Positions 43,661-54,383 of a stretch of DNA of 64,000 nucleotides are shown one piece after another (positions within the stretch are counted from its first letter, which is position 1; each line of letters starts with the position of its first letter). The DNA lies in contig NZ_OZ034994.1 of the NCBI RefSeq assembly GCF_964031045.1, positions 496,001-560,000 of the forward strand, in the 5' to 3' direction. Source of the stretch: Spiroplasma endosymbiont of Aspidapion aeneum (GTDB lineage: Bacteria > Bacillota_I > Bacilli_A > Mycoplasmatales > Mycoplasmataceae). The notes under the pieces were generated by a model. That model searched no databases and was not told where the DNA came from. It was given only the letters and a program-made list of their open reading frames with translations. A program made the translations under genes and the position numbers.

Positions 43661-44680
43661 ATGTGAGATGAAATATCGCTAAAGTTTCAAAAATACGTTG
43701 AAACTGGTGAATTTAATGGTGATCAACTATCAGAAATTATGGAAGGTCTTAAAGAGGGTGTAGAAATAATTGTTTTTGCAGACCCTATTTATTCTGCTGG
43801 TCAAATGCATGAAATAAGATTGGGTCTTCAAAACGGAATCTCAACACTTATTTATAGTGATAAGAAATATAATGAGGGTCAAATGAGAGAATTAAGATTG
43901 AGTTTAGAGGATAATCTAGACCCTGTTGAAGTTCGTTCAATTGCAACAACTAAATATACTTGAGAACAAATGAAAGAAATACGTGAATGTTATAAAGAAA
44001 GAATATCTTTAAATGATATGCGTATTATTATGAACCCAGAATTTTCTTGAGAACAAATGAAAACTCTTAGATTAATATGTAAAAATAGTATGGTAACAAA
44101 TAATGTGTTTAAAAATATTGCAAATCCAAAATATGATGCAAATAAAATGATGAATTTTGCTAAATATTTTAAATACGGGTATGATTTAACAGTATATTGT
44201 GACCCATCATATTCAATCGAAGAAATTGAGTTTTTCTTTGAGTGTTTAGAACATGGTTTACAAAGCGAAGACATTAAAGCTTTATTATCTAAAGCTTTAA
44301 GTCATGAAAGAAGACAAAGAATTTATGAGGCATATTTGGTTATGGGGGATAAATATGCTTTTATTGGTTGTAATCCAGAGTATGATGATGAGCAAGTTGA
44401 TGAAATTTACTTTATGTTAAAAGAAAAAGAAAAAATATTGTATGAATTTAAAAATATTTGATCAAATGATAATGAAAATAGACTTTTAAACTTGTTAAAA
44501 ACAAATAAAAAAGGTGGAACATCAAAATTATATCAACTTAACAAAACTAATAATTTAGAGTTAACTGATGGAGACCCAATTAAATGAAATATTACTAAGA
44601 TAAAACAATGAAAACAAAAATTATCTAAAATATTTAAAGATGTTGAAAAAAATTATATTATAAAACCAGATAGAGCTTAG
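43661..44680 (+). CDS. Repeat protein with about 26-residue 'adPxysxxQMxEIRxgL' units
   Basis: A 339-residue soluble protein with strong RBS AGGAGG. From residue about 25 to 250 it consists of imperfect repeats: VFADPIYSAGQMHEIRLGLQ, IYSDKKYNEGQMRELRLSLE, TKYTWEQMKEIRECYK, NPEFSWEQMKTLRLIC, then more diverged DPSYSIEEIEFFFECLEHGL and NPEYDDEQVDEIYFMLKEKE. The helix-turn-helix periodicity suggests an alpha solenoid for protein binding. Such repeats occur in Firmicute and phage proteins of unknown function. It has its own promoter (-10 TATAAT near 43618) and terminator. Confidence 0.83.
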
Positions 44681-44708
44681 TTTGTGTTTTTATAAATAAA
44701 GAGAGATT

Positions 44709-44745
44709 AACATAAAAAAAACCTTAATATGGTTTTTTTTATGTT
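44709..44745 (+). terminator. Intrinsic terminator, 15-bp stem
   Basis: AACATAAAAAAAACC (44709-44723) and GGTTTTTTTTATGTT (44731-44745) pair perfectly around TTAATAT. Confidence 0.85.
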
Positions 44746-44802
44746 AAAAGAAACCATTGCTATAGTATAATCGTGTTTTATAGAGTAATTTTATTAAAAA
44801 TA

Positions 44803-44821
44803 TGATATAATATATTAAATG
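44803..44821 (+). promoter_or_regulatory. Extended -10 promoter
   Basis: TG-A-TATAAT with -10 at 44806-44811. ATG 44819 (then GTG TAA) falls at the predicted start; the lipoprotein GTG follows only 12 nt later, so the leader is almost absent. Confidence 0.5.
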
Positions 44822-44830
44822 GTGTAAAAA

Positions 44831-45808
44831 GTGAAAAAATTCTTATCGATATTATCATCTATATCTATCTTACTTTCATTTGCAAATCAAACAGTTGCTT
44901 GTAATAACGGCAATCTAGGTGAGAACTATGGTTTTATAACTGGAATTGATGTTGTTACATATTCGGGTGAAGATATTAAAAGAGACAAAAATGTCATTGT
45001 CAAATCTGATTCAACAGAAACAGATTGTACTTCTTTAGTAACAAATGGAACCCAAGAAGAAATTGTTGTTGTTAAACTTACCGAAAGAATGAAGGTTTTT
45101 TGGTCACATAAAGATATGAATTCTTTAGCTTTTGTAGCTAATGATATTATTGATTATAGTAAATGAGATTTTTTGATGCCAAATGCAAACGATTTTTCAA
45201 CAAACTCCTACCAATATTTATTGATTCCCATAACTCAGAATACAATTGATGGAGAATATATTGAAGTTATGGATCAGAATTTAAACTATTATACATTTGT
45301 ATTAAATGTTAATGCAATAAATCAAACAGGGTCAATAAATGTAGACCTATCAGAGATCGCTTCTGAAAGCGATATCAATTATAGTTTACCAAAAGACATA
45401 TCTGACCCAAATGTTGTCAAACGAGAGGTTTCTAAACTATTTCAACTAATGATGGCTGAGATAATTAAAAGTAGTCTCGCAATAAAACAAACAAATCAAA
45501 GTATTAGATTATTGGGACAATTAACAAATTCATTGTTACAAGTTAAGGAATATCAAGAACCAATAGTTAGTCAATTATTTACTTATTATTGGAGTACTGA
45601 AGAGGATCAATTGCAAAATATTGTTAGTAAAAAGGATGATAATCACAATTTTATCACCCATCCACCATTAGCTGCCGGAAAATATTTTATAGCAGCAGAA
45701 TCTAATCAAGATGCTATTAAAAAAACACGTTTATTTGAAAATAAAATATCAAATATTGACAATTATACATTAAGAAATTATACAAAACTTATATTAAACA
45801 TAACATAA
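44831..45808 (+). CDS. Lipoprotein of unknown function
   Basis: 325 residues, GTG start. Signal MKKFLSILSSISILLSFANQ with lipobox TVAC (Cys 24). The mature part is mainly beta-like N-terminally (DVVTYSGEDIK, IVVVKLTERM) and helical C-terminally (VKREVSKLFQLMMAEIIKSS). One TGA-Trp (YSKWDFLMP). It is followed by an APC permease after 18 nt, probably one operon. Binding-protein role possible but not shown. Confidence 0.86.
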
Positions 45809-45826
45809 AAATAGAAGGAATTTGTT

Positions 45827-47431
45827 GTGAAAGATATTCTCCTAATCACCAAAAAGCAAGAAGCTAATAAAAGTAGAACTAATAAGTTTTATTTTTTAAC
45901 AATTTTTTCTGTTGTTTTTGGAAATTCTGTTGGTATTGCCATCTTCACTGAGAATCGAGAAGCATTATTAGCTTGTAGAAATCCTCTTGTTTTGATTATT
46001 GCCTATGCTTTTATTGGAATTACATGTCTATCATTATTATTGGTGTGTATTGAATTAATGTCATCAACTGAAAATAAATTTAATACAATTCCACATTGAT
46101 TGCGTAATTTTTATGGAAGAAGAATGGGTTCGATTTCGGCGATATTTTATTCATTTATTTATATGCCAGCAATTATTTCAACCCTAGCATTAATGAGTTG
46201 GGGATTATTCTTCAATGTTATTGATGCGATTATGTTAAGGGATAATTGAATGCCAGATGATTGAAAAGCGGCTTTAATTTTTATATTAGCAGCAATTTCT
46301 ATAATTACTTTAATTATCTTTAATGCCTATAGTTCAAAATATAAGGAGTTTGTAATTATTATTTTAAATTCATTTAAAATAATTCCCATAGTTTCAATTT
46401 TTGTTGTTTGTGGAATTGCATTTTTCACATCAAACACATATGATGGAACATATCACAATGAGGAATATAATAACAACAACGTGTTTACAATGATTTTTTC
46501 TACAAGTGGTATTGGAACAGATATTTGGTCTTTAAAATATATGGTCCTAGCGTTACCAATTGTTATGTTATCTTATGATGGATTCTTACATGGGGTTAGT
46601 GTTTCAAATGATAAAGAGTATTCAAAAATAGTGACAAAATCATCGATATTGGCTGTTATTTTAATGATAATTATCAATATTTGTGTAGCTTCTATGCTTT
46701 TGGGAGTGACAACTGATGCAAACTTAATTACATTATATGGTAGGGTATTTCCCCAATGGGCAACATATACAATTGGGATGTTGATTAGTTTTTGTGTTCT
46801 TGGTTCAATTATTGGTTTTGGTAGTTTTGGGTCAAATAACTATTACACAGCAACAGACCCTAATGTTGAAGGGGGACAAATCCTTGCAACAAAGTCTGGT
46901 TGACAATATAGCTATGAGAAAGCAGCGTGAAGACAATTGTTCTTTTATATGATCTTTCTAGTCTTTATTTTCTTTTGCTCATATCCATTTTTTAAAAAGT
47001 TTATTTCATATGATCAAAATGTTGTTACGAAGAGTTTTTTAACAGGTGATGCTGTTTCACAAATTCCGCTTCAGTTTTCAATTGTAGTTGCAACTTTCTC
47101 ATTTCTTTTTTATACAAACCTAATATTTGCGCTGGTAATAAATCGGTTTACAAAAAAAAGAGATGTCAATAAAATTATTGGTATTGGTATTTTTGGAATT
47201 ATTTTGGTTCCAGTATTGTGATCTGCATGTTTTTATTTGCTATATGATAATTTTTCCAACATCCGGTTTATTATCCAAATATCAACCAGTATTGATGATA
47301 TGTCGAGTCTTTCAAAAGGGATAGTTGCAGCGTTTACGTTTTTACAAATAACAATTTGATTAACAGGATTTTTTTATAATGAATGACGTCTACGGAAAAA
47401 CATGTTTAGAAAAATATTTGCCAATACCTAA
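45827..47431 (+). CDS. APC-type amino acid permease
   Basis: A 534-residue membrane protein with about 12 helices, GTG start after AGAAGGAATTTG. Helix 1 contains VVFGNSVGIAIF, the family's broken GSxGxGI-like stretch. Helix 6 region: LPIVMLSYDGFLHGVSVSND, typical of APC transporters (F/Y-D-G). Amino acids or polyamines would be imported; the exact substrate is not predictable. In operon with the lipoprotein before it; terminator after. Confidence 0.88.
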
Positions 47432-47445
47432 AATAATTATTAACT

Positions 47446-47492
47446 AAAAAAATAACTAATTATATTGATAAAATATAAATGTTATTTTTTTT
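47446..47492. terminator. Bidirectional terminator between convergent genes
   Basis: AAAAAAATAAC (47446-47456) and GTTATTTTTTTT (47481-47492) form an AT-rich stem with about a 24-nt loop. It serves the APC permease (+) and the kinase-like gene (-), which converge here. Confidence 0.6.
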
Positions 47493-47527
47493 ATGCTAAT
47501 TTTCTTAAATAATAAAAGAAAAAAATT

Positions 47528-48307
47528 CTAATCATTTACATTTATATTTCTACTTGTCATTTTTTTAACTTTATTGGTGTAAATATCTAAAAAAATATTA
47601 TCATTTGTAAGTTCATAACAGAATTTAGCTCAAACAATTCAAAGTCTATCTTGGTAATATATTTCATCAATAAAGTTATCCATATTTTTAGAATTTATAA
47701 TATTTAGCTTTTTTAATGAGCTAATATAATTGTTTACATCTATTTGATTTTCTATAGATTCACATAAAAAACTTGCATAATCAAAAAGATAATTATTATT
47801 CATGGCATAATCATAATCTATAATATATATTTTTTTATCTTTATTGGAGACAAGGATGTTGTTTGGAACTAAATCATTATGAGAAAAAACTTTATTTTTT
47901 ACTTTGGATAGTTTTTTTATAATTTTATCAAGATAGACAAGATTTATTGGTATATTTTTATCTAAAATTTTATTGTATAGATTGTAAAAAAAATCATGAT
48001 AATTAAATGTTTTAACATCTTTTATATTTATTTTATGGAATGCTTGAATTATTCTTATCAGCGACTGGTAAAATGAAGTATTATTATGATTAAAATGTGA
48101 AAAATCTTCTATTCTTTTAAATCTTGAGACTAAAATATTTGATGTAAAATATACATTCTCAGTTTTTGCTAAAAATGAAAAATCATTTTTTTGTAAATAT
48201 TTCAAAATTATATTCTCATTTTTTCGATCAAGATATTGGTCGTGAACTGGGTTACTTACTTTAATTATTGATTTATCTAATTTAAAAATATTATTTGTAT
48301 AATGCAT
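47528..48307 (-). CDS. Choline/ethanolamine-kinase-like phosphotransferase
   Basis: 259 residues with an APH/LicA kinase fold. Catalytic loop VFSHNDLVPNNILV (HxDxxxxN) and metal-binding IYIIDYDYAMNNN, followed by LFDYASFLCE typical of choline kinases. A likely role is phosphorylating choline or a sugar-like alcohol for lipid or surface modification. Two C-terminal Trp are TGA. The upstream gene on the same strand ends 4 nt before its ATG, so they are co-transcribed. Confidence 0.87.
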
Positions 48308-48310
48308 AAA

Positions 48311-48958
48311 CTACCAATTGAAGTTACTATTAACAATTGTAATTGATTTTGAGAAAAGTTTTATTTGCTTATTTCTAAATTCTTCTAAATCTAATTCAAA
48401 GCTTTTTTTTCCTTTAGTAACTAATGACTTAAATTTTATAATTTCAGTATATAATTTTTTAATTTTATTTTCAATTTTAAATGTAAAATAACAACCAATT
48501 TGCATTAAACAAGATTGAAATAAGATTAAGAATAATAGAAAGACATATTCAGTACATTTAGACTCTATACAATTATTAACATATGATGTTGGGGTTAAAT
48601 TTGTTATACTCGCAATATTTTTCTCAGATAATCAAACATTGTAAAAAGTTGTAACATTTTTTAACAGTTGTTCAGAATGATTCTTAAATGGTAATGAATC
48701 TTCTATAAATCCAAATTCATAAACCTCAGTAAAATCGATAGTTAATGATGCATTTGCTAACATTGAATTTTCGAATAAATTTTCAAACCCTTCGATTAAA
48801 CTAATCAGTGAAAGTTCTAGTTTTGATATAATTGTTTTATCTGAATGAAAAACTGATTCAAAATCATAATTATCTTTATCCATTACATTAGTAAAAAATA
48901 AATTAATCATAGAGCTGTTTATTTTTATGTACTTATCTGAGAAATTCTTAGTATCCAT
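48311..48958 (-). CDS. Protein of unknown function with one membrane segment
   Basis: 215 residues, start at ATG 48958 (an in-frame TTG at 48976 is less likely). Helical N-terminal two-thirds (MDTKNFSDKYIKINSSMINL, LELSLISLIEGFENLFENSM). A hydrophobic helix (EYVFLLFLILFQSCLM) comes next, then a charged tail (KIKKLYTEIIKFKSLVTKGKK). One TGA-Trp. Same operon as the kinase-like gene. Family unknown. Confidence 0.78.
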
Positions 48959-48976
48959 ACTTTTTATTCTACACAA

Positions 48977-49029
48977 AAAAAATCATTTTTTATTGTTTTT
49001 AGATTAAAATTAATAAAAAATGATTTTTT
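48977..49029. terminator. 18-bp perfect inverted repeat just upstream of the minus-strand gene
   Basis: 48977-48994 (AAAAAATCATTTTTTATT) is the exact complement of 49012-49029 around a 17-nt loop. On the minus strand it is followed by TT and acts as a strong terminator 19 nt before the ATG at 48958. It lies between two divergent genes. Confidence 0.65.
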
Positions 49030-49142
49030 AGATATTTTATTAGAATGTATTTTTATTAACGACAATATTAAGTATTTTTAAAATATGCAAATTTAATCTA
49101 TTTTTTAATTAATTTTCTATAATATAAATTATAATAGTAGTA

Positions 49143-49658
49143 ATGAGTAAAATAAATATAGTTTTATATGAACCAGAAATTGCTGAAAATGTTGGTTCAA
49201 CAATGAGAACATGTTTTTTAACAAATAGTAAGTTACATATTATTGAACCAACGGGTTTTATTTTTGATCACCGCTTTTTAGCTAGAAGTAGTGCAAACAC
49301 ACACAAACATTGTGAATATGAACTTTACGATGATTGGCAATCATTTTGTCAAAAGAATGAAAATGGAAAGTTTTTTTATTTAACCAGATATGGTAATAAG
49401 CCAATATCTGATTTTGATTTAAAAGAAGTCAAAGAAGATATATTCTTTATCTTTGGTAGAGAATCAACCGGTATTCCGAAAGACATTTTAATTGATAATA
49501 TTGATAATTGTTTTAGAATTCCAATGGTAACAGAGGGAAGAAGTTTAAATATTTCTAACTGTGTAGCTATTGTTGTTTATGAGGGTTTAAGACAATATGA
49601 CTATTTAGATTTGTGTAAATTTGAAACTCAAAAAGGTAAAGACTATTTAAAAAAATAA
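49143..49658 (+). CDS. trmL: tRNA (cytidine/uridine-34 2'-O)-methyltransferase
   Basis: 171 residues of the SpoU/TrmD knotted family. Motifs: YEPEIAENVGSTMRTCFLT near the N-terminus, FIFGRESTGIPKDIL and IPMVTEGRSLNISNCVAIVVYEGL (motif 3, knot). TrmL methylates the wobble base of Leu tRNAs. ATG 49143 follows -10 TATAAT (about 49129). The length fits TrmL, which is a stand-alone catalytic domain. Confidence 0.95.
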   Translation: MSKINIVLYEPEIAENVGSTMRTCFLTNSKLHIIEPTGFIFDHRFLARSSANTHKHCEYELYDDWQSFCQKNENGKFFYLTRYGNKPISDFDLKEVKEDIFFIFGRESTGIPKDILIDNIDNCFRIPMVTEGRSLNISNCVAIVVYEGLRQYDYLDLCKFETQKGKDYLKK

Positions 49659-49679
49659 AAAGAGATTGGAAGTAACATT

Positions 49680-51047
49680 ATGAAATTTAATGATTTTGGA
49701 TTTAAAAAGTTTATTAATGATTGTTTACAATCTGAAAATATTACAACTCCAACCCCAATACAAGAAAAAGTAATTCCTTTATTTAAAAAAAATCACAGTA
49801 TTATTGGAAAATCAAATACAGGCACTGGAAAGACGTTTGCTTTTCTTTTACCAATTTTAAATAATATAGATTATGATAAAAAAAACCAAATCCAGGCAAC
49901 AATTATTGCACCTACTAGAGAACTTGCATATCAGATTTATCAGGTTTGTAAAAAATTTACTAAATATGAACCAAGAATAAATGCAAAACTATTCACAGGT
50001 GGTGATTCAATCGAAGACCAAAGAAGAAAACTTTTAATCGAACAACCAATGATTTGTATTTGTACACCCTCAAGAATGTCTACTTTGTACAATGAAAATA
50101 CTTTAAAGATAACAACGAGCGATTATCTTGTTATTGATGAGTGTGATATGATTTTTGAGCTTGGATTTATTGATGATATTGATTTAATTGTTTCAAAAAT
50201 AAAAGATGATGCTAAAAAATTAGTATTTTCTGCCACTATTTCAGAGGAGTGTCGAATTTTTTTAGAAAAATATTTTACCAATTGTCTTTATCTTGAAGTA
50301 AAAGAAAAATCAATAAATAATACCAATATAGAAAATATTTTAATTTGAACTAAAAATCGTGAAAATAAAGAAGTAATTCAAGCACTATTAAAAACTTTAA
50401 ACCCATATATTTGTTTAATATTTGTAAATCATAAAAAAAATATTAACACTGTTAACAATTGGCTCCAAGAAATTGGTCTCCGTGCAGCGATTATTTCTGG
50501 AGATATTGAAGCTAATAAGCGATTAGTAATATTTAAAAAAATAAAAAATTTAGAATTTAAATATGTAATTTGTACAGATTTAGCAAGTAGGGGGGTTGAT
50601 ATTGAAGCAGTTAGCCATGTCATCTCAATTGACCTTCCCAATGATTTATCATATTATATCCACAGATGTGGAAGAACGGGCAGAGCAAACAATACAGGAA
50701 TAAGTTACGTTCTTCAAAATTCAAAAAACCAAGCACAAGTAGAGGAGTTAAAAAAACAAGGCATTACTTTTACCAATTATCGTTTTGTTGATTCTCAATT
50801 AGTTCCAGTTGATACTAAAAAAATAAGACATTCTAAAAATAAAGTTTTTAAACCAAAGGACAATGAGATTTCTAGAATTCAAAATAAATATAAAAAACAA
50901 AAGGTCAAACCAGGTTACAAAACAAAGATTAATAAAGAAATTGAAGAATACAAGCTTAAAAAAAGACGTCAACATATTAAAGAGTCTATTGATAAAATTA
51001 AAAAAGATCGCTATAAAAAGCGTCGTGAAGATATTTTTGAAAAATAA
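49680..51047 (+). CDS. DEAD-box RNA helicase
   Basis: 455 residues. Q motif PTPIQEKVIP, motif I SNTGTGKT, Ia PTREL, Ib TPSR, II DECD (variant of DEAD), III SAT, IV LIFVNHKK, V TDLASRGVDIE, VI HRCGRTGRA. Motif II is DECD rather than DEAD. The C-terminal tail (residues about 390-455) is very basic. Two TGA-Trp. It sits 21 nt after trmL, probably in one operon; RNA metabolism or ribosome assembly in the cold is the likely role. Confidence 0.95.
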
Positions 51048-51141
51048 ACCAAAAAATGATATAATTAATCTTTAAATATGTGTATAATTAAATATGAATA
51101 GTAATTACATTAATTTATATAATAAAATAAAGGACATATAG

Positions 51142-52602
51142 ATGAGTTTATCACAAAGAATTAAAGACTTAACAAAGGCAATTTCCTATCAAGTTTATGA
51201 AAAGGATGAAATATTCTTCTTAGCGATGTTGGCAATGTTAGCAGAAGAATCTATTTTTTTACTTGGTAGACCTGGTATAGCCAAATCTCTTGTTTCTCGT
51301 CGTTTAAAATTTGCAATCCGTGGTGGTATTAATTTTGAATATTTAATGTCAAGATTTTCTACCCCAGAAGAAATTTATGGACCAATTGATCTTCGAGAAC
51401 TACGAGAAGGAAGATATGTAAGAAATGTTAGTGGATATTTACCAAGTGCGCATGTTGGGTTTTTAGATGAAATTTGAAAAGCTGGTCCAAGTATTCAGAA
51501 TACACTACTAACAATTATTAATGAAAAATTATACAGAAATGGGGGAAAGGATATTCATGTTCCCTTGAAATTGTTAATTTCTGCATCTAACGAGCTTCCA
51601 GCTGAAGGTGAAGGTTTAGAGGCTTTGTATGACCGTTTTATTATTAGATATATTGGTCAAGGTTTAAAAAACCAGGATAATTTTGAACAACTGTTGGATG
51701 GAGAATCAGATCTTAATGTAGATGTAGACCCAGAGTTACAAATTACAATTGAAGAATTAGAAGCTTGAAAAAAGAAAGCTAAGAAAATATCTATATCAAG
51801 AACATGTTTTGATTTTATTCAATTTTTTAGGCAAAAATTAGAAAGAGAAACAAACGGCGAAGCATATATTTCTGACCGCCGTTGAAAGAAAATAGCTGGT
51901 TTGATGAAGACATCTGCTTTTTTTAATGACCGTAATGTTGTTGATTTGCCAGATTTATTTGTAATCCCTCATTGTATATGAGATAATGAAGAGCAAGCCG
52001 AAAAATATAATAAATATTTTATTGATGCATTTTTAGAACAATTTGGTCTAGAATGACGTCATGAGAAAAACAATCTTTTAAATCAATTAGATGATGTTAA
52101 TGCTGAGATTGGTCAAATTGAGGCACAATTTTTAAGATTAACAGTATATACAAATCCATTTAAAGGTAAAATTCCCCCAGGGATATATTATCATATTTTT
52201 ATGAATGATGGTCCAGAGAATAGTCGTTTTTGTTTAATTGAAGCATCACAGTGAAATCGACTTGTTTCATTACCAAATGAAGAAATCGAAGTTGACCTAT
52301 TATTTGGCCCAAATGTTAATAAACTTACTGGTAAACAAACTATCAAGGTACGCGCATATAAATCAGATCAAATTTTGTTTGTAGAAACTAACAAAAAATA
52401 TCTTATTGAAAATGATAACCCAGAACAATATAACCAAGAAATGAACGCCTTAAAAGATAAGGTTACAGATCTTGAAAAAGGTGTAAAAGAGGTTTCTACT
52501 AAGATGTATAAAATGTATAAAGAATATACCCAAAAATCATGTATTTTCTTTCAAACTATCTATGAAGATACTATAGCCGAAGCTTTTGATAACGATGAAT
52601 AA
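51142..52602 (+). CDS. ravA: MoxR-family AAA+ ATPase (RavA-like)
   Basis: 486 residues. AAA+ core about residues 20-200: Walker A GRPGIAKSL, Walker B GFLDEIWKAG, sensor 1 ISASNELP, arginine-finger region YDRFIIRYIG. The C-terminal half has a LARA-like beta region (IPPGIYYHIFMNDG) and ends with a coiled coil. RavA normally pairs with a VWA-domain protein (ViaA). No such gene follows here; two PQ-loop genes do. Good RBS AAAGGAC. Confidence 0.93.
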
Positions 52603-52657
52603 TTATATTATTAATTATTTTTATAAATAAAATTATATTTTATATTTAGAGGTATAA

Positions 52658-53080
52658 ATGAATCATCCATATAATGTTTTAATTTTAACTTTAACCATTA
52701 TTGGCTCTTTTTGTTGTTCATTATTTCTCTTACCACAATTTATTAAAATAGTTAAAAATAAATCTGCATCAGATTTGAGCTTATTTGCAAATATTTTAGC
52801 ATTAATTTGTGGAATATGTTGGGTAGTATATTTAACATGAAAAGCGCTATACTTTGAGAATGATCGCTTTGAAAAAATCATTTTAATTATTTCTTCAATT
52901 TCTGATTGGGGAATATGTATTATTGATACAATGATTTTAATTTATCAAATAAATTGGCTTAAGAAAAATAAGGATCTTTACAGAGTTAAATCAATAGTTA
53001 AAAAAATGACCAACAAGGAATTACTAGACAAAATTCATGAATTAGAACAAGAACTAGGAGTTGAGGTTGAACATGGATAA
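52658..53080 (+). CDS. PQ-loop (SemiSWEET/MtN3-type) membrane protein
   Basis: 140 residues, three predicted helices plus a charged tail (residues 110-140). The PQ motif is in LFLLPQFIKIVKNKSASDLS. Such proteins are half-transporters for sugars or amino acids that act as dimers. Its last 8 nt overlap the next PQ-loop gene, so the two may form a heterodimer. One TGA-Trp each in helix 2 and helix 3. Confidence 0.87.
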
Positions 53081-53477
53081 TAATTCAGTTGCCTTTATCT
53101 TTTTAAATATTATTGGTTTTTCAGCTTCTTTTTTATCAATAACAAAACAACTACCACAAATTGTTAAACTTATTTTTTATAAAGAATGTAATGATCTTTC
53201 CATACATTCATCATTAATGGCTGTGACTTATGGAATAATATTTTTTATTTGTGGAGTTTTTATTGGCGACCTTCCTTTAATGTTAACAAATATTATTATT
53301 GCTTTTTTTTCAATTGTGACAATAGTTTTTATAAGGATATATACAAAAAGAAAGATATTTAATGAGCGTCATCACTGAGAACAAGAGTGTATTTCTTTAC
53401 TTCTTAAATTAGAAACAAAAGAAGATATTACTTTTCAAAATTTAGTCGAACAAGAGTCTTTAACATACGAAGAATAG
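53073..53477 (+). CDS. PQ-loop membrane protein, partner of the previous gene
   Basis: 134 residues with three helices. PQ motif QLPQIVKLIFYKECNDLS, then a long C-terminal cytoplasmic tail with acidic residues (VEQESLTYEE). ATG 53073 lies within the previous stop. The protein is similar to the previous one, so the pair arose by duplication and would make a heteromeric transporter (inference). Confidence 0.87.
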
Positions 53478-53632
53478 AATGCAGTTTAAATTAAAGATTT
53501 GTTTTTTTATTTAATATTACCTGTTTTTTTTATCTTGTATTTTTGAAATAATTATTTAATATATGATAAACTAATTATAGAATATAAATAAAATTTTTAG
53601 CATTTATAAATTATAGATAAAAAATTTATATT

Positions 53633-53679
53633 CATAGAATGGTATAATGCATTCTATGCAAGAGCAAATGGTCAAATAA
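53633..53679 (+). promoter_or_regulatory. Inverted repeat around an extended -10 box, with mini-ORF
   Basis: CATAGAATG (53633-53641) and CATTCTATG (53650-53658) are perfect complements flanking TATAAT (53643-53648; TGG upstream). ATG 53656 at the predicted start begins a seven-codon ORF (MQEQMVK, stop 53677-53679). The repeat could be an operator, or form a hairpin in either DNA strand. It heads the lipoprotein/permease region. Confidence 0.45.
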
Positions 53680-53774
53680 TTATTGACTCACTGGAATTTA
53701 TATCATAACCTTGTCCTTATATTACAATAATTTATTAAAAATTTATTTATAAAAATAATTTAAAAGGGGTTTAG

Positions 53775-54314
53775 ATGAAAAAAATATCTATTTTTATACT
53801 TTTCTCATTTTTACCATTTATTAGTGCTTTGGTTACATCTTGTGGCGTAAATGGTGTATATATTAAGAATCCTTGTGATGATTATAGCGTTTATTATGTA
53901 AAAAAATCAGAGTTAGTTAATAATCAAATGACAATATCCCAATATTGAGTTGATCAAAGTGGTTGAAATGAACAATCTTATACTACTTATGAAAGAGCTT
54001 ATGTATATTTAAACGATGGTACAAAACCCATATTTGTTTGAGAAAGAAAGATTAAGCCACCAAGTATTTTACTAGTAAGCAAAAATCCTATCCCAATAAA
54101 GATTGTTAATGATTCTGACAAAGATTTTATAAATAAAGTAAATAAAGATATTGACAAGACATCGTATATATGTTATTGATTTTCATTAAATATATTATTT
54201 GATAATGTATCAAAGCTTACAAATCAGTCAAATATTAGTATTCAAATTACAGACAATAATAATAAAACTTTTGAGAAAGGTTTTAAATTAAATTATTCTA
54301 AATTTAATAGTTAA
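53775..54314 (+). CDS. Lipoprotein, copy 1 of a duplicated pair
   Basis: 179 residues. Signal MKKISIFILFSFLPFISALV, lipobox TSC (Cys 23). Paralog of 55432: CGVNGVYIKNPCDDYSVYYV versus CGINSLYIINPCKENSTFYI after the lipobox, and YICYWFSLNILFDNVSKL versus YTIYWFTLNVAFINIDSKL near the C-terminus. Followed by a permease but no ATPase. Function unknown. Confidence 0.87.
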
Positions 54315-54383
54315 TATTTTAAAAAAATAATAATTGAATATAAATAATTATTTTATTAACCATAGTTGTTAAGGGAGAAAATT

